A stretch of 64,000 bases of DNA, from assembly GCF_006980705.1 (NCBI RefSeq), contig NZ_SBHO01000001.1, forward strand, positions 558,001 through 622,000, in the 5' to 3' direction. This document shows, one piece after another, positions 52,443 through 62,515 of this stretch. Position 1 is the first letter of the stretch. Each line of letters starts with the position of its first letter. Origin of the DNA: Tepidiphilus olei (GTDB lineage Bacteria; Pseudomonadota; Gammaproteobacteria; Burkholderiales; Rhodocyclaceae). The translations under genes were made by a program, and so were the position numbers. The notes beneath the pieces were generated by a model. That model had not been told where the DNA came from and did no database searches. It saw nothing but the letters and a program-made list of their open reading frames with translations.

Positions 52443-55400
52443 TGACGCCCTACGTCCATCTACGCCTGCACTCGGAATACTCGCTCACCGACGGCATCTG
52501 CACCCTACCGGAGGCCGTCGCCGCAGCCGCCGACGACGGAATGCCCGCCCTGGGCATCTCGGACGCCATGAACCTCTTCGGCATGGTGAAGTTCTACAAG
52601 GCCGCGCGCGCCAAGGGCATCAAGCCCGTGATCGGCGTCGACGCCTGGATCAGCAACGAAGAAGATCGCGCCCATCCGTGGCGGATGCTGCTGATTGCCC
52701 GCCACCGCGAGGGTTACCGCCAGCTGTGCGAACTGCTCACCCGCGCCTATCTGGAAAACCAATACCGCGGCCGCGCCGAGATCCATCCGGCCTGGCTCGA
52801 ACGGGAATCCTGCAGCGGCCTCATCGCCCTCTCCGGGGCGATGGAGGGCGAAGTGGGACGCTTGCTGCTCGCCCAGAAAGAAGCGGAAGCCGAGGCGGCG
52901 GCGCGGCGCTGGGCCGAGATTTTCCCCGACGCGTTCTACCTCGAGCTGCAACGCGCCGGACAGCCGGACACGGAGGTCTACATCGACGCCGCCGTCGAGC
53001 TCGCCGCTCGTCTGGGGCTGCCGGTGGTGGCGACGCACCCCATCCAGTTCATGCGCCCCGAGGATTTCGAGGCGCACGAGGCGCGCGTGTGCATCGCCCA
53101 GGGCACGGTGCTCGCCGACCCCCGTCGCCCCAAGCCCTTCACCCCGGAGCAGTACTTCCTCAGCCGCACCGAGATGGCCGAGCGGTTTGCCGATCTGCCC
53201 GAGGCGCTGGAGAACGCCGGTGAGATCGCGCGCCGCGCCTCGCTCTCCATCACGCTGGGCAAGAACTTCCTGCCGCCCTTCCCCACGCCGCCGGGCATGA
53301 CGCTGGACGACTACCTCGTCGCGCGCGCCAAGGAAGGGCTGGAAGTGCGTCTGCGCGAACTCTACCCGATCGAGGCCGAGCGCGAACGCCAGCGCCCGCG
53401 CTACGAAGAGCGGCTCGCCTTCGAGACCGGAACCATCGTCCAGATGGGCTTTTCCGGCTACTTCCTCATCGTGGCCGACTTCATCAACTGGGCCAAGGAA
53501 AACGGCGTGCCCGTCGGCCCGGGACGCGGTTCGGGCGCAGGCTCGCTCGTCGCCTACAGCCTGCGCATCACCGACCTCGACCCCCTGCGCTATGCGCTCC
53601 TCTTCGAGCGTTTCCTCAACCCCGAACGGGTGTCCATGCCCGACTTCGACGTCGACTTCTGCCAGGATCGGCGCTACCGAGTGATCGAGTACGTGCGCGA
53701 TCGTTATGGGCACGACGCGGTGAGCCAGATCGCCACGTTCGGCACCATGGCCTCCAAGGCGGTGGTGCGCGACGTGGGGCGCGTGCTCGACCTGCCCTAT
53801 GGCCTGTGCGACCGCCTCTCCAAACTCATCCCGCTCGAGGGCGTCAAACCCGTCTCGCTCGACAAGGCGCTCGAGCTCGAACCGCAGCTGCGCGAGCTGA
53901 TGGAAGATGCCAACGATGGCGAGGCGATCCAGCAACTGTGGCAGCTCGCCCGCCCGCTCGAGGGGCTGACGCGTAACGTGGGCATGCACGCCGGCGGAGT
54001 GCTCATCGCCCCGGGCAAGCTCACCGACTATTGCCCCCTGTATTTGGCCGACGGCGAGGACGCCGTGCCCGTGTCGCAGTTCGACAAGGACGACGTCGAG
54101 GCGATCGGGCTCGTCAAGTTCGACTTCCTGGGGCTGCGCAACCTCACCATCATCGACCTCGCCCTCGACTACGTCGAGCGGCTCACCGGCAGCCGTCCCA
54201 AACTCGAAACCCTGGGCTACGAGGATCCGGCCACCTACCAGATCCTGAAAGACGCGAACACCACCGCCATCTTCCAGCTCGAATCGGAAGGGATGAAGAA
54301 GCTGCTCAAGAAACTGCAGCCCGACCGTTTCGAAGACATCATCGCCGTACTCGCCCTCTACCGCCCAGGCCCCCTCGGGTCGGGCATGGTCGACGACTTC
54401 ATCCTGCGCAAGAAAGGCGATCAGGCCATCGATTACTTCCACGAGGATCTCAAGCCCTGCCTCGAACCCACCTATGGTGTCATCGTCTATCAAGAACAGG
54501 TGATGCAGATCTCGCAGATCATCGGCGGCTATACGCTGGGCGGCGCCGACCTGCTGCGCCGGGCGATGGGCAAGAAAAAACCCGAGGAGATGGCCAAGCA
54601 CCGCGAGATCTTCCGCGAAGGGGCGCGCAAGAAAGGCTACGACGAGTCCCTTGCCATGCGCCTCTTCGACCTGATGGAGAAATTCGCCGAATACGGTTTC
54701 AACAAGTCCCACACTGCCGCCTACGCCGTGGTCACCTACCAGACCGCCTGGCTGAAGGCACATCACTGCGCTGCGTTCATGGCCGCGACGCTGTCTTCCG
54801 ACATGGACGATACCGACAGCGTCAAGATCTTCGTCGAGGACGCGCGCGCCAACGGCCTCGAGATCCTGCCGCCGGACGTCAACGCCTCCGCCTATCGCTT
54901 CGAACCGGTCGACACCCGCACCCTCCGCTACGGCCTGGGGGCGATCAAGGGGGTGGGTCGCCCCGCGGCCGAGGCCATCGTCGCCGAGCGTGAACGCAAC
55001 GGTCCATTCCGCGACCTGTTCGAACTGTGCGCGCGCATCGACCGGCGGGCGGTCAATCGCCGTGTGCTCGAGGCGCTGGTACGCGCCGGGGCGCTGGACA
55101 GCTTGCCGGGACATGCCGGTCGCGACCGGGCGCAGTTGCTCGCCACCGTCGGGCTTGCGATGGAAGCGGCCGAGCAGGCGCAGGCGAACGTCCTGCAAGG
55201 GGGGCTCTTCGACGACCTGCCCCAGGCCGAGGCGATGCAGCCGGCCTTCGCCGCCGTTCGCCCCTGGACCGAGCGCGAACGGCTCAAGGAAGAGAAGACC
55301 GCCATCGGTTTCTTCCTCTCGGGGCACCCCTTCCATGCCTGGGCCGAGGAAGTGCGCCGTCTGGTCTCGAGACCGCTCGCCAGCCTCGAACCCGGCTGGG

Positions 55401-55906
55401 AGCCGGTGTGGATCGCCGGGGTGGTCACCAACCTGCGCACCAAGATGGGCAATCGCGGCAAAATGGCCTTCGTCGAGTTCGACGACGGCACGGCCCAGGT
55501 CGAGGTACTCGCCTATAGCGAAGTCTTCGAAGCCCATCGCAGCGCGATCGTGCTCGACGAGCCGCTCTTTGCCGAAGTCAAGGTGAGCCCCGACGACTAT
55601 TCCGGGGGCTTGAGGGTGGTGGCCGAGCGATTCACCACGCTCGCGCAGTTGCGCGAAGAACGCGCCCGGGCGATCGCGCTCACCGTAGCGCTCGAACAGA
55701 CCACGCTGGAATTCACCGCCGAATTGGAATCCGCGCTGCGTCCCTACCTCGGTGGTCGGCTGCCGCTCGCACTCACCCTGCGCCTCGACGGCACCGAGGG
55801 AACGCTGCGATGCTCCTCCCCGTGGACCCTGCATCCGCAAGAGACTTTGCTCGCCACCCTGCGGACGCTCCCGGGAGTGGAGCGCGTCGAGGTGCGCTAC
55901 GAATGA
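52442..55906 (+). CDS. dnaE: DNA polymerase III alpha subunit
   Basis: The 1154-residue catalytic subunit of the replicative polymerase. The PHP domain begins HLRLHSEYSLTDG. The polymerase core shows GPGRGSGAGSLVAY and the catalytic PDFDVDF with Asp401 and Asp403, the same numbers as in E. coli, followed by the FNKSHTAAYA finger segment and helix-hairpin-helix and OB regions (ATVGLAMEAAEQAQA; GNRGKMAFVEFDDGTAQ). Full length. Coupled by 1 bp to qor. Good match with no unusual features. Confidence 0.97.
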   Translation: MTPYVHLRLHSEYSLTDGICTLPEAVAAAADDGMPALGISDAMNLFGMVKFYKAARAKGIKPVIGVDAWISNEEDRAHPWRMLLIARHREGYRQLCELLTRAYLENQYRGRAEIHPAWLERESCSGLIALSGAMEGEVGRLLLAQKEAEAEAAARRWAEIFPDAFYLELQRAGQPDTEVYIDAAVELAARLGLPVVATHPIQFMRPEDFEAHEARVCIAQGTVLADPRRPKPFTPEQYFLSRTEMAERFADLPEALENAGEIARRASLSITLGKNFLPPFPTPPGMTLDDYLVARAKEGLEVRLRELYPIEAERERQRPRYEERLAFETGTIVQMGFSGYFLIVADFINWAKENGVPVGPGRGSGAGSLVAYSLRITDLDPLRYALLFERFLNPERVSMPDFDVDFCQDRRYRVIEYVRDRYGHDAVSQIATFGTMASKAVVRDVGRVLDLPYGLCDRLSKLIPLEGVKPVSLDKALELEPQLRELMEDANDGEAIQQLWQLARPLEGLTRNVGMHAGGVLIAPGKLTDYCPLYLADGEDAVPVSQFDKDDVEAIGLVKFDFLGLRNLTIIDLALDYVERLTGSRPKLETLGYEDPATYQILKDANTTAIFQLESEGMKKLLKKLQPDRFEDIIAVLALYRPGPLGSGMVDDFILRKKGDQAIDYFHEDLKPCLEPTYGVIVYQEQVMQISQIIGGYTLGGADLLRRAMGKKKPEEMAKHREIFREGARKKGYDESLAMRLFDLMEKFAEYGFNKSHTAAYAVVTYQTAWLKAHHCAAFMAATLSSDMDDTDSVKIFVEDARANGLEILPPDVNASAYRFEPVDTRTLRYGLGAIKGVGRPAAEAIVAERERNGPFRDLFELCARIDRRAVNRRVLEALVRAGALDSLPGHAGRDRAQLLATVGLAMEAAEQAQANVLQGGLFDDLPQAEAMQPAFAAVRPWTERERLKEEKTAIGFFLSGHPFHAWAEEVRRLVSRPLASLEPGWEPVWIAGVVTNLRTKMGNRGKMAFVEFDDGTAQVEVLAYSEVFEAHRSAIVLDEPLFAEVKVSPDDYSGGLRVVAERFTTLAQLREERARAIALTVALEQTTLEFTAELESALRPYLGGRLPLALTLRLDGTEGTLRCSSPWTLHPQETLLATLRTLPGVERVEVRYE

Positions 55907-55994
55907 TCCACGCGCCCTGCGGCCAACCAGCCTCGTGGATATATGACAAATTCCTTATATGTCCGGATGTTCGTCCGCCTCCTTCCGCGCCCGC

Positions 55995-56438
55995 TCAACG
56001 CCCCGCGGGCAAGCGCTCGAGCCCTTCGACGCGCATACCCGGCGCGATGCCGCGCTCGCGGAACCACCCGCCCGGCATCTCCAGCGCATAGCGCGCCGGC
56101 GCCACGGCACAGTGCGAATCCAGGGTACGCGGCGCCATCTCCTCTATGTTGAGGATGCGCCCCGCCTCGTCGAGGAAAGCCACCGACAAGGGGATGAGCG
56201 TATTCTTCATCCACATGCACTGACGCCCCGCCACGGGAAAGACGAACACCATCCCCTCGTTCGCCCCCAGGTGCTCGCGAAACATCAGGCCGCGCGCCCG
56301 AGAGGGCTCGTCGGCCGCCACTTCGGCCACGATTCGGTACATACCGACCGTCAGCTGCGCGCGCGGCTGAGCCAAGACGCTCAATGGCATCAGCACGAGC
56401 CCGAAAAGCATGGCCCACAAGCAGGACTTCAACGACAT
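55995..56438 (-). CDS. DUF192 exported protein
   Basis: A 147-residue protein with a signal peptide (cleavage near LAQ, residue 24) and a DUF192 domain: EPSRARGLMFREHLGANEGMVFVF, MWMKNTLIPLSVAFLD, and ALEMPGGWFRERGI. Family function is unknown, though it is common next to cold-shock genes. GAGGAGGAAAG precedes the ATG at 56438. It is convergent with dnaE; 88 bp between them contain no clear terminator. Confidence 0.88.
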   Translation of the reverse strand: MSLKSCLWAMLFGLVLMPLSVLAQPRAQLTVGMYRIVAEVAADEPSRARGLMFREHLGANEGMVFVFPVAGRQCMWMKNTLIPLSVAFLDEAGRILNIEEMAPRTLDSHCAVAPARYALEMPGGWFRERGIAPGMRVEGLERLPAGR

Positions 56439-56531
56439 CTTTCCTCCTCGGGCAAGATGGGGTCAAACCCTCTTGACCCTCACCGGCTTTGCCCCCATAG
56501 TTCGATCGAACTTCTTCGTGGAGCCATCCCC

Positions 56532-56975
56532 ATGAGCGATACCCTGCATATCGTCTGCCCGGCCTGCTTCGCCGTCAATCGCGTCCCTGCCGAGCGCGTG
56601 CACGAAGGGCCCAACTGCGGCAAATGTCACCAACCGCTCTTTCCCGGTCACCCCGTCGAACTCAGTGAGGCGCACTTCGACACGTATCTGACGAAGAACG
56701 ATCTGCCCGTGCTGGTCGATTTCTGGGCTCCCTGGTGCGGCCCCTGCCGCATGATGGCGCCCGCCTTTGCCCATGCCGCCAGCCAGCTCGCCCCGCGGGT
56801 TCTCTTCGCCAAGCTCAATACGGACGAAGTTCAACAAACGGCCGCCCGTTACGGCATCCGCAGCATCCCGACGATGATCCTCTTTCACCAGGGGCGGGAA
56901 GTGGCGCGGCATTCCGGCGCCGTCGGCACGGCCGAGATCGTGCGTTGGGTCCAGAGCCATCTCCGACAAACCTGA
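56532..56975 (+). CDS. trxC: Thioredoxin 2
   Basis: A 147-residue TrxC. The N-terminal zinc-binding segment has C9-x-x-C12 and C29-x-x-C32, followed by a thioredoxin domain with the WCGPC active site at residues 68-72 and cis-proline at RSIPT. It reduces disulfides in the cytosol and is induced by oxidative stress in related bacteria. GGAG lies 8 nt upstream of the ATG at 56532. It is convergent with gloA (24 bp between stops). Confidence 0.95.
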   Translation: MSDTLHIVCPACFAVNRVPAERVHEGPNCGKCHQPLFPGHPVELSEAHFDTYLTKNDLPVLVDFWAPWCGPCRMMAPAFAHAASQLAPRVLFAKLNTDEVQQTAARYGIRSIPTMILFHQGREVARHSGAVGTAEIVRWVQSHLRQT

Positions 56976-56999
56976 CGATCCCGGCCTTCGGATGCCGAC

Positions 57000-57386
57000 T
57001 CAGGGCCGCTCGATGAGCTCGATCTTGTAGCCGTCCGGATCCTCGACGAAAGCGATCACGGTGGTGCCGTGCTTCATCGGCCCGGCCTCGCGGATCACTT
57101 TCCCGCCACGGGCGCGGATCTCGTCGCAGGCGGCTTTGGCGTCGGGCACGGCGATGGCGATGTGCCCAAACGCGTTGCCCATTTCGTAATGATCGACCCC
57201 CCAGTTGTAGGTGAGCTCGATCACCGCCCCTTCGCTCTCGTCCTGATAGCCGACGAACGCCAGCGTGAATTTCCCGTCGGGATAATCTTCACGGCGCAGC
57301 AGCCGCATGCCGAGCACTTTGGTATAGAACTCGATCGAACGGTCGAGATTGCCGACCCGGATCATGGTATGCAAAATACGGGGCAT
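57000..57386 (-). CDS. gloA: Lactoylglutathione lyase (glyoxalase I)
   Basis: A 128-residue glyoxalase I that converts the methylglyoxal-glutathione hemithioacetal to lactoylglutathione. The four metal ligands expected for the Ni-type enzyme are visible: His6 in ILHTM, Glu57 in VIELTYN, His75 in GHIAIAV and Glu near the C-terminus in YKIELIE. AAGGAG is 7 nt upstream of ATG 57386. It precedes the MoCF-domain gene's end by 28 bp on the same strand. Confidence 0.95.
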   Translation of the reverse strand: MPRILHTMIRVGNLDRSIEFYTKVLGMRLLRREDYPDGKFTLAFVGYQDESEGAVIELTYNWGVDHYEMGNAFGHIAIAVPDAKAACDEIRARGGKVIREAGPMKHGTTVIAFVEDPDGYKIELIERP

Positions 57387-57414
57387 GACGTCTCTCCTTC
57401 TTCTGGTTGGGGAA

Positions 57415-58173
57415 TCAACTGTGAGGGCGTTCCCAGGGCAAACCTCGCTTCTCGAGCGCGGCGACGATGTCGCGCATCGCCGCCTCCACGATCGCCCTGG
57501 GGCCCTTGAAACCCAGCTCGAGCCGACGCCGGCCGCCCGTCTCCTCGGGTACCGACGGCAGCGAAAAGAGCGTTCCTTCAGGATAGCGCGCGGTGAGCGC
57601 CTGCATCAGATCGACCAGATCGCCCTCGTGCGCGTCCCACACGTAGACGGAATCCTCGACGTAGTCCTCGCGATGGAAGAGGTGCGCGTATTGGGTGTCG
57701 AGCACCCATTCGATCATGGGCCAGGCCATCACGGGAAAACCCGGCACGAAATGGTGATTGCCGACGGAAAAGCCCGGGATCTGGTTGTAGGGATTGGGGA
57801 TGATGCGTGCGCCCCGGGGAAAACGCCCCATTTCCAGACGCTGCGCCGTGGTACGCTCGCCGAAACGCGCGCGGATCAGGGCCTCGGCCTCGGGATGCAG
57901 CTCGAGCGGCACGCCCAAGGCCTGCGCCACGCACTGCCGCGTATGATCGTCGGGCGTGGCCCCGATGCCGCCGAAACTGAAGACGATGTCTTCGCTCGCG
58001 AAACTGTGGCGAAACGCCTCGGTGAGCCGCCGCGGATCGTCTCCCAGGTAGTGCACCCAGGCAAGGCGCAAGCCGCGCGCATGCAATAGCGCGCGCAGCT
58101 TGGCGAAGTGTTTGTCCTCTCGACGGCCCGAGAGGATTTCGTCACCGATGATGTAGGCTCCGAACGCGCTCAT
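57415..58173 (-). CDS. MoCF/CinA-N-type molybdopterin-binding domain protein
   Basis: A 252-residue protein with a molybdopterin-binding (MoaB/MogA) fold of the sort found at the N-terminus of CinA. The typical IGDEILSG start and the [15 protein letters not shown] loop are clear. There is no CinA C-terminal deamidase domain; the last 90 residues have no clear match. The function is unknown; FAD- or NMN-related nucleotide processing has been suggested for the family. ATG 58173 overlaps the EI24-type gene's stop (ATGA). Confidence 0.85.
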   Translation of the reverse strand: MSAFGAYIIGDEILSGRREDKHFAKLRALLHARGLRLAWVHYLGDDPRRLTEAFRHSFASEDIVFSFGGIGATPDDHTRQCVAQALGVPLELHPEAEALIRARFGERTTAQRLEMGRFPRGARIIPNPYNQIPGFSVGNHHFVPGFPVMAWPMIEWVLDTQYAHLFHREDYVEDSVYVWDAHEGDLVDLMQALTARYPEGTLFSLPSVPEETGGRRRLELGFKGPRAIVEAAMRDIVAALEKRGLPWERPHS

Positions 58174-58961
58174 GGCTTCCCCTTGGGCAGATGAGGGTAC
58201 GAGGTCGCTTCGCCGGAAGGAACGTCCGCCTCCACGATCCATTCCCCGCGCTCGGCGCGCAAGCGCCGCAACGCCTCCAGCCCGGCATGCACGAAGAGCA
58301 AGCCCGTGATCGCCGGGGCGAAGAGGTTGAGCAGCGGCACGTAGGCGAGCGCCGCACCGATCGCTCCGAGCCAGAAGAAGGTTCCTCCTTCCCGTGCCTC
58401 CAGCGCCCGCAGCTCTTCGGCGTCGGCGTGTTCCATCAGGCAATCATAAGTGAAAGTGCGCCTGTTGAGCCAGGCCGTCAAGATCCAGGGTAGCACCAGC
58501 GCAGCGCCGGGAATCCACCAGAAAATCATGCTCACGAGAAAACCGATCAGGAAGAGGCCCGAGGCGCTGAGGGTGTTCCACAGGCTGCGGGCAAAATTCC
58601 CGCCATGGCGCAATTCGAGGTCGGCGTATTCCTCGCGGCCCACCAAGGCGACGACACGCGGCATCACCCAGATGCCCACGATCACCAGCATGGTGACGTA
58701 CATGAGCGGCAACACGCTCAACACCAGCAACACCTTGAGCGCGAAGAACCCGGCCATCGCCAGCATCCCTGCTTGCGCACCTTCCGGCGAGGCGTCGAAC
58801 CAACCCGCAAGCCAGGCCGTGAGCGGCTCCCAGGCGAGTACGAGCGCCACGATCCAGACCAAGCCCGCCGCGAGCAGCGGCCAGAACATCTCCCACAGGA
58901 TCTTGCCCCGCCCCAGGGTGGCGAGCGAGCGCCAGAGCGCGATGCGGATGAGATCCATCAT
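58170..58961 (-). CDS. EI24/CysZ-like inner membrane protein
   Basis: A 263-residue protein with about four to five hydrophobic segments and the EI24 pattern (ALWRSLATLGRGKILWEMFWPL near the start; TFTYDCLMEHADAEEL in the middle). CysZ relatives import sulfate, but this lacks strong evidence for that role and may have another function. It is flanked tightly by the MoCF gene (4-bp overlap) and ffh (3 bp apart). Start ATG 58961 or 58958. Confidence 0.75.
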   Translation of the reverse strand: MMDLIRIALWRSLATLGRGKILWEMFWPLLAAGLVWIVALVLAWEPLTAWLAGWFDASPEGAQAGMLAMAGFFALKVLLVLSVLPLMYVTMLVIVGIWVMPRVVALVGREEYADLELRHGGNFARSLWNTLSASGLFLIGFLVSMIFWWIPGAALVLPWILTAWLNRRTFTYDCLMEHADAEELRALEAREGGTFFWLGAIGAALAYVPLLNLFAPAITGLLFVHAGLEALRRLRAERGEWIVEADVPSGEATSYPHLPKGKP

Positions 58962-58964
58962 CCC

Positions 58965-60320
58965 TCAGTGCAGCCGCGGCATCACGCCGCGCAGCCCGCG
59001 CATCACCTTGCCCATCCCGCCCTTGGAGAACTGCTTCATCACGCGCTGCGTCTGGTCGAACTGCTTGAGCAAGCGATTGACCTCTTGCACCGTCACCCCC
59101 GCGCCGGCGGCGATGCGCCGCTTGCGGCTCGCCTTGATGATGTCGGGATTGGCGCGCTCCTGCGGCGTCATGGCATCGATGATGCCCTGGATGCGCGAGA
59201 TCGCTTTTTCCTCCATGCCCCCCTGCAGCTGCCCGGCCGCCTGGGCGAATTGGGCCGGCAGCTTGTCGAGCAAGGCCCCGATGCCACCCATCTTGCGCAT
59301 CTGCACGATCTGCTCGCGGAAATCGTTGAGATCGAACCCCTTGCCGGTGCGCAGTTTCTGCGCGAGCTCCTTGGCTTTGTACTCGTCGACGGTGCGCCGC
59401 GCCTCTTCCACCAGACCGAGGATGTCGCCCATGCCGAGGATGCGGTTCGCCATCCGGTCGGGATGGAACGGTTCCAGCCCCGCGAGTTTCTCTCCCACCC
59501 CGGCGAACTTGATCGGCTTGCCGGTGACGGCGCGCACCGACAGCGCCGCCCCGCCGCGCGCGTCCCCGTCGAGCTTGGTGAGCACCACGCCGGTGAGCGG
59601 CAGGGTCTCGTTGAAGGCACGCGCCGTATTGACCGCATCCTGCCCCAGCATGGCATCGACCACGAAGAGCGTCTCGGTCGGGTTCAAGGCCGCGTGTAAC
59701 GCCTTGATCTCGTCCATCATCGGCTGATCGATCGCCAGCCGGCCGGCGGTGTCCACCAACAGTACGTCGTGGAAATGCCGCTCGGCCCAGTCCTTGGCCG
59801 CCCGTGCGATCGCCTCGGGCTGCTGCTCGGGCGAGGAAGGAAAGAAGTCGACCCCGGCCTGTTCGGCCACCGTACGCAGCTGCTCGATCGCCGCCGGGCG
59901 GTAGACGTCGGTCGAGACCACCAGCACTTTCTTCTTTTTCTCTTCCTTGAGCCATTTGGCGAGCTTGCCCACGGTGGTGGTCTTGCCCGCCCCCTGCAGC
60001 CCCGCCATGAGGATGACGACGGGCGGGCGCGCCTCGAGCTTGAGCCCCTCGCTTTGGCCTCCCATCAGCGCCACGAGTTCGTCGTGCACCACCCCGATGA
60101 GGGCCTGGCCCGGCGTGAGCGAACCGATCACTTCCTGACCGACGGCCTTTTCCTTGACGCGGGCGATGAAGTCCTTGACCACTGGCAGGGCCACGTCGGC
60201 TTCCAACAGCGCCATGCGCACTTCGCGCAGCGCCTCCTGGATGTTGTCTTCCGTGAGCCGCGCCTGGCCGCGCAGCGTCTTGACGACTTTGGATAGTCTT
60301 TGCGTCAGGTTGTCGAGCAT
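58965..60320 (-). CDS. ffh: Signal recognition particle protein Ffh
   Basis: A 451-residue SRP54 GTPase that targets nascent membrane proteins with 4.5S RNA. The N-domain (MLDNLTQRL) leads to the G-domain with GLQGAGKTTTVGKLA, the insertion DTAGR and TKLDGDARGG. The C-terminal M-domain is methionine-rich (QMRKMGGIG; MKQFSKGGMGKVMRGLRG). ATG 60320 is preferred over the GTG at 60326 because family proteins begin there. It is head-to-head with the CcsA-like gene. Confidence 0.96.
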   Translation of the reverse strand: MLDNLTQRLSKVVKTLRGQARLTEDNIQEALREVRMALLEADVALPVVKDFIARVKEKAVGQEVIGSLTPGQALIGVVHDELVALMGGQSEGLKLEARPPVVILMAGLQGAGKTTTVGKLAKWLKEEKKKKVLVVSTDVYRPAAIEQLRTVAEQAGVDFFPSSPEQQPEAIARAAKDWAERHFHDVLLVDTAGRLAIDQPMMDEIKALHAALNPTETLFVVDAMLGQDAVNTARAFNETLPLTGVVLTKLDGDARGGAALSVRAVTGKPIKFAGVGEKLAGLEPFHPDRMANRILGMGDILGLVEEARRTVDEYKAKELAQKLRTGKGFDLNDFREQIVQMRKMGGIGALLDKLPAQFAQAAGQLQGGMEEKAISRIQGIIDAMTPQERANPDIIKASRKRRIAAGAGVTVQEVNRLLKQFDQTQRVMKQFSKGGMGKVMRGLRGVMPRLH

Positions 60321-60359
60321 GGGCACAAAACCTCGGCATTCTTCGAGTAAACTAGGATC

Positions 60360-61181
60360 ATGGATTCGATTCTACCCCATCTGCTGGCCTTCCTCCTGTA
60401 CGGCCTCGGGGCGATCGCCGTAGGGCGGCGCTGCCGCCGCCAACCGGAAGAAGGAGGCCGCTGCCCGCGCCCACTCGACCGGGCGCTGCTCACCGCCGCC
60501 ATCCTCGCGCACGGCTGGGGCGCGGCCGCCCTGCTGCTGTCGGACCAAGGATTGCGGCTCGGGTTCGCGCCGGCACTCTCGCTCACGGTGTGGCTCGCCG
60601 CCCTCTTCTTCTGGATAGAATCCTTCTACGCCCCCATCGGCTGGCTCTACACCGTGCTCACGCCGATCGCCGCCCTGGTGTGCCTGCTCGTGCCCTGGCT
60701 GCCCTTGCCTGCCGCGCCTGTCGCCACCGACAACCCGTGGCTGCGCCTGCACCTGGTCGTGGCGCTGCTCTCCTATGCGCTGTTCACGCTCGCCGCGCTG
60801 CACGCGGTGCTGATGTCGGTGCTCGAGCGTGCCCTGCACCGGCGCGAACCCGCGGCCTGGCTCGGACGGATGCCGCCGCTGCTCGTGATGGAGACGCTGC
60901 TCTTTCGCGTGATCGGCGTAGCCTTCGCCCTGCTCACGGTCACGGTGCTCACCGGCGTCGTTTTTTCCGAAGCGATCTTCGGCCAGCCGCTGCGCCCCGA
61001 CCATAAAACCATCTTCACCCTGCTCGCCTGGGCGATCTTCGGCGTGCTACTCTTGGGGCGACACGCCTGGGGTTGGCGCGGGCGCGTCGCCCTGCGCTGG
61101 ACCTGGGCCGGTTTCGTCACCCTGGTGCTCGCCTACCTCGGCACCCATTTCGTCCTCGAATACCTCCTGCAGCACCGATGA
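60360..61181 (+). CDS. CcsA-like cytochrome c assembly / inner membrane protein
   Basis: A 273-residue protein with eight or so hydrophobic helices of the CcsA/YpjD family. The WxWxx-like motif of true CcsA is replaced by LAWAIFGVLLLGRHAWGWRG. Conserved histidines (RLHLVVALLSY; PDHKTIF; RHAWGW; GTHFVLEY) fit haem-handling relatives. It is divergent from ffh, which is its place in many gamma- and betaproteobacteria (ypjD). The precise role is uncertain. It overlaps the CorC-type gene by 4 bp. Confidence 0.82.
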   Translation: MDSILPHLLAFLLYGLGAIAVGRRCRRQPEEGGRCPRPLDRALLTAAILAHGWGAAALLLSDQGLRLGFAPALSLTVWLAALFFWIESFYAPIGWLYTVLTPIAALVCLLVPWLPLPAAPVATDNPWLRLHLVVALLSYALFTLAALHAVLMSVLERALHRREPAAWLGRMPPLLVMETLLFRVIGVAFALLTVTVLTGVVFSEAIFGQPLRPDHKTIFTLLAWAIFGVLLLGRHAWGWRGRVALRWTWAGFVTLVLAYLGTHFVLEYLLQHR

Positions 61182-62515
61182 CGCCTCCGATGGATGCCCC
61201 GCTTCCCGCCGATCTGCTCTGGCAATGGCTCGGGCTGGCCTTGTTGCTCTTGTCCTCGGGTCTGTCCTCCATGAGCGAAACCGTGATGATGGCGGCCAAC
61301 CGCTATCGTCTCAAGGCCCGCGCGGACAACGGCGAGCGCGGCGCTCAGCTCGCCGCGGCGCTCACCGCCCACCCCGAGCGGATGCTGAGCGTGATCCTGC
61401 TCGTCAACAATGCCGTCAACGTCGGTGCGGCCACGCTCGCTTCCGTCATCACCATCGAGCTCTTCGGCCAGAACGAGGCGATGCTCGCCGTGGGCAGCTT
61501 CTCGCTGACCTTCCTCATCCTCGTCTTCTCCGAGATCACGCCGAAAGTGATCGGTGCCCGCTATGCCGACCTCCTCGCGCCCTACGTCGCTTATCCGCTC
61601 ACGGCCTTGCTGCGCCTGCTCGGGCCCGTAGTGAATTTCGTCAATCTCTTCGTCAAGGCACTGCTGTGGCTGCTGCGCTTGCCGCACCGAGCCGCACCTC
61701 AGGACCCAAGCCTGGAGGAACTGCGCAGCCTCGTGCTCGAGTCGCGCGTGCTGCGCTCGGAGAAACACCGCGACGTGCTGCTCAAACTCTTCGATCTCGA
61801 GCGCATCACGGTAGCCGATGTCATGATCCCTCGACAGGCGATCGAATTTCTCGATCTCACCGACGACGAAGAGACCCTACGGGCGCAACTGGCCACCGCC
61901 TACCATACGCGGCTGCCGGTGATCGAAGGCAACCCGGACGAGGTGCTCGGCATTTTGCACGTGCGCCAGCTGCTCGCCGAGACGCTCATCTCGGGCTTCT
62001 CCCGCGAGGCCATCCGCCGCAGTCTCTCGCCGCCCTACTTCGTGCCGGAAGACACCAACGCCATGACGCAGTTGCAGTTCTTCCAAGAACATCACCAACG
62101 GCTGGCTCTGGTGGTCGATGAATACGGCGAGTTGCAGGGTTTGGTCACCCTCGACGACATCATCGAGGAGATGGTAGGAAAATTCACCACCAGTCGCCCC
62201 GGTAGCGACGCCTTGCTGCAGTGGCAGGAAGACGGAACGGTCATCGTCGACGGGGCCACCCCCGTACGGGACCTCAACCAGATGCTCGGACTGAACCTGC
62301 CCACCGCTGGCCCCAGGACCCTCAATGGGCTAATTCTCGAATATCTCCAGGAGATCCCCGAATCGGAAGTATCCCTGCGTATTGGCGACGTACGCCTGGA
62401 GGTTTTACAATGCCATGATCGCCGAATAAGATCGGTCCGCATTTACGCCCCCTCGTCCGGCAGAACCGATGCGGATGAGCGCGATGCCACTGAATCCAGT
62501 GAGGAAGGACGATGA
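61178..62515 (+). CDS. CNNM/CorC-type membrane protein with CBS pair
   Basis: A 445-residue protein of the HlyC/CorC family. An N-terminal DUF21 (CNNM) membrane domain, VMMAANRYRLKA to KVIGARYADLLA, is followed by a CBS pair (VADVMIPRQAIEFL; RLPVIEGNPDEVLGILHVRQLL; LALVVDEYGELQGLVTLDDIIEE), then the CorC_HlyC transporter-associated domain. It is thought to act in Mg/Co efflux. The ATG at 61178 overlaps the CcsA-like stop; an ATG at 61190 is an alternative. Confidence 0.9.
   Translation: MTPPMDAPLPADLLWQWLGLALLLLSSGLSSMSETVMMAANRYRLKARADNGERGAQLAAALTAHPERMLSVILLVNNAVNVGAATLASVITIELFGQNEAMLAVGSFSLTFLILVFSEITPKVIGARYADLLAPYVAYPLTALLRLLGPVVNFVNLFVKALLWLLRLPHRAAPQDPSLEELRSLVLESRVLRSEKHRDVLLKLFDLERITVADVMIPRQAIEFLDLTDDEETLRAQLATAYHTRLPVIEGNPDEVLGILHVRQLLAETLISGFSREAIRRSLSPPYFVPEDTNAMTQLQFFQEHHQRLALVVDEYGELQGLVTLDDIIEEMVGKFTTSRPGSDALLQWQEDGTVIVDGATPVRDLNQMLGLNLPTAGPRTLNGLILEYLQEIPESEVSLRIGDVRLEVLQCHDRRIRSVRIYAPSSGRTDADERDATESSEEGR

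Noticed and set aside
52505-55840. Open frame of over 1,100 codons antisense to dnaE
   Set aside because: Arises from high GC in codon third positions. It has no domain resemblance and lies wholly on top of a clear dnaE.
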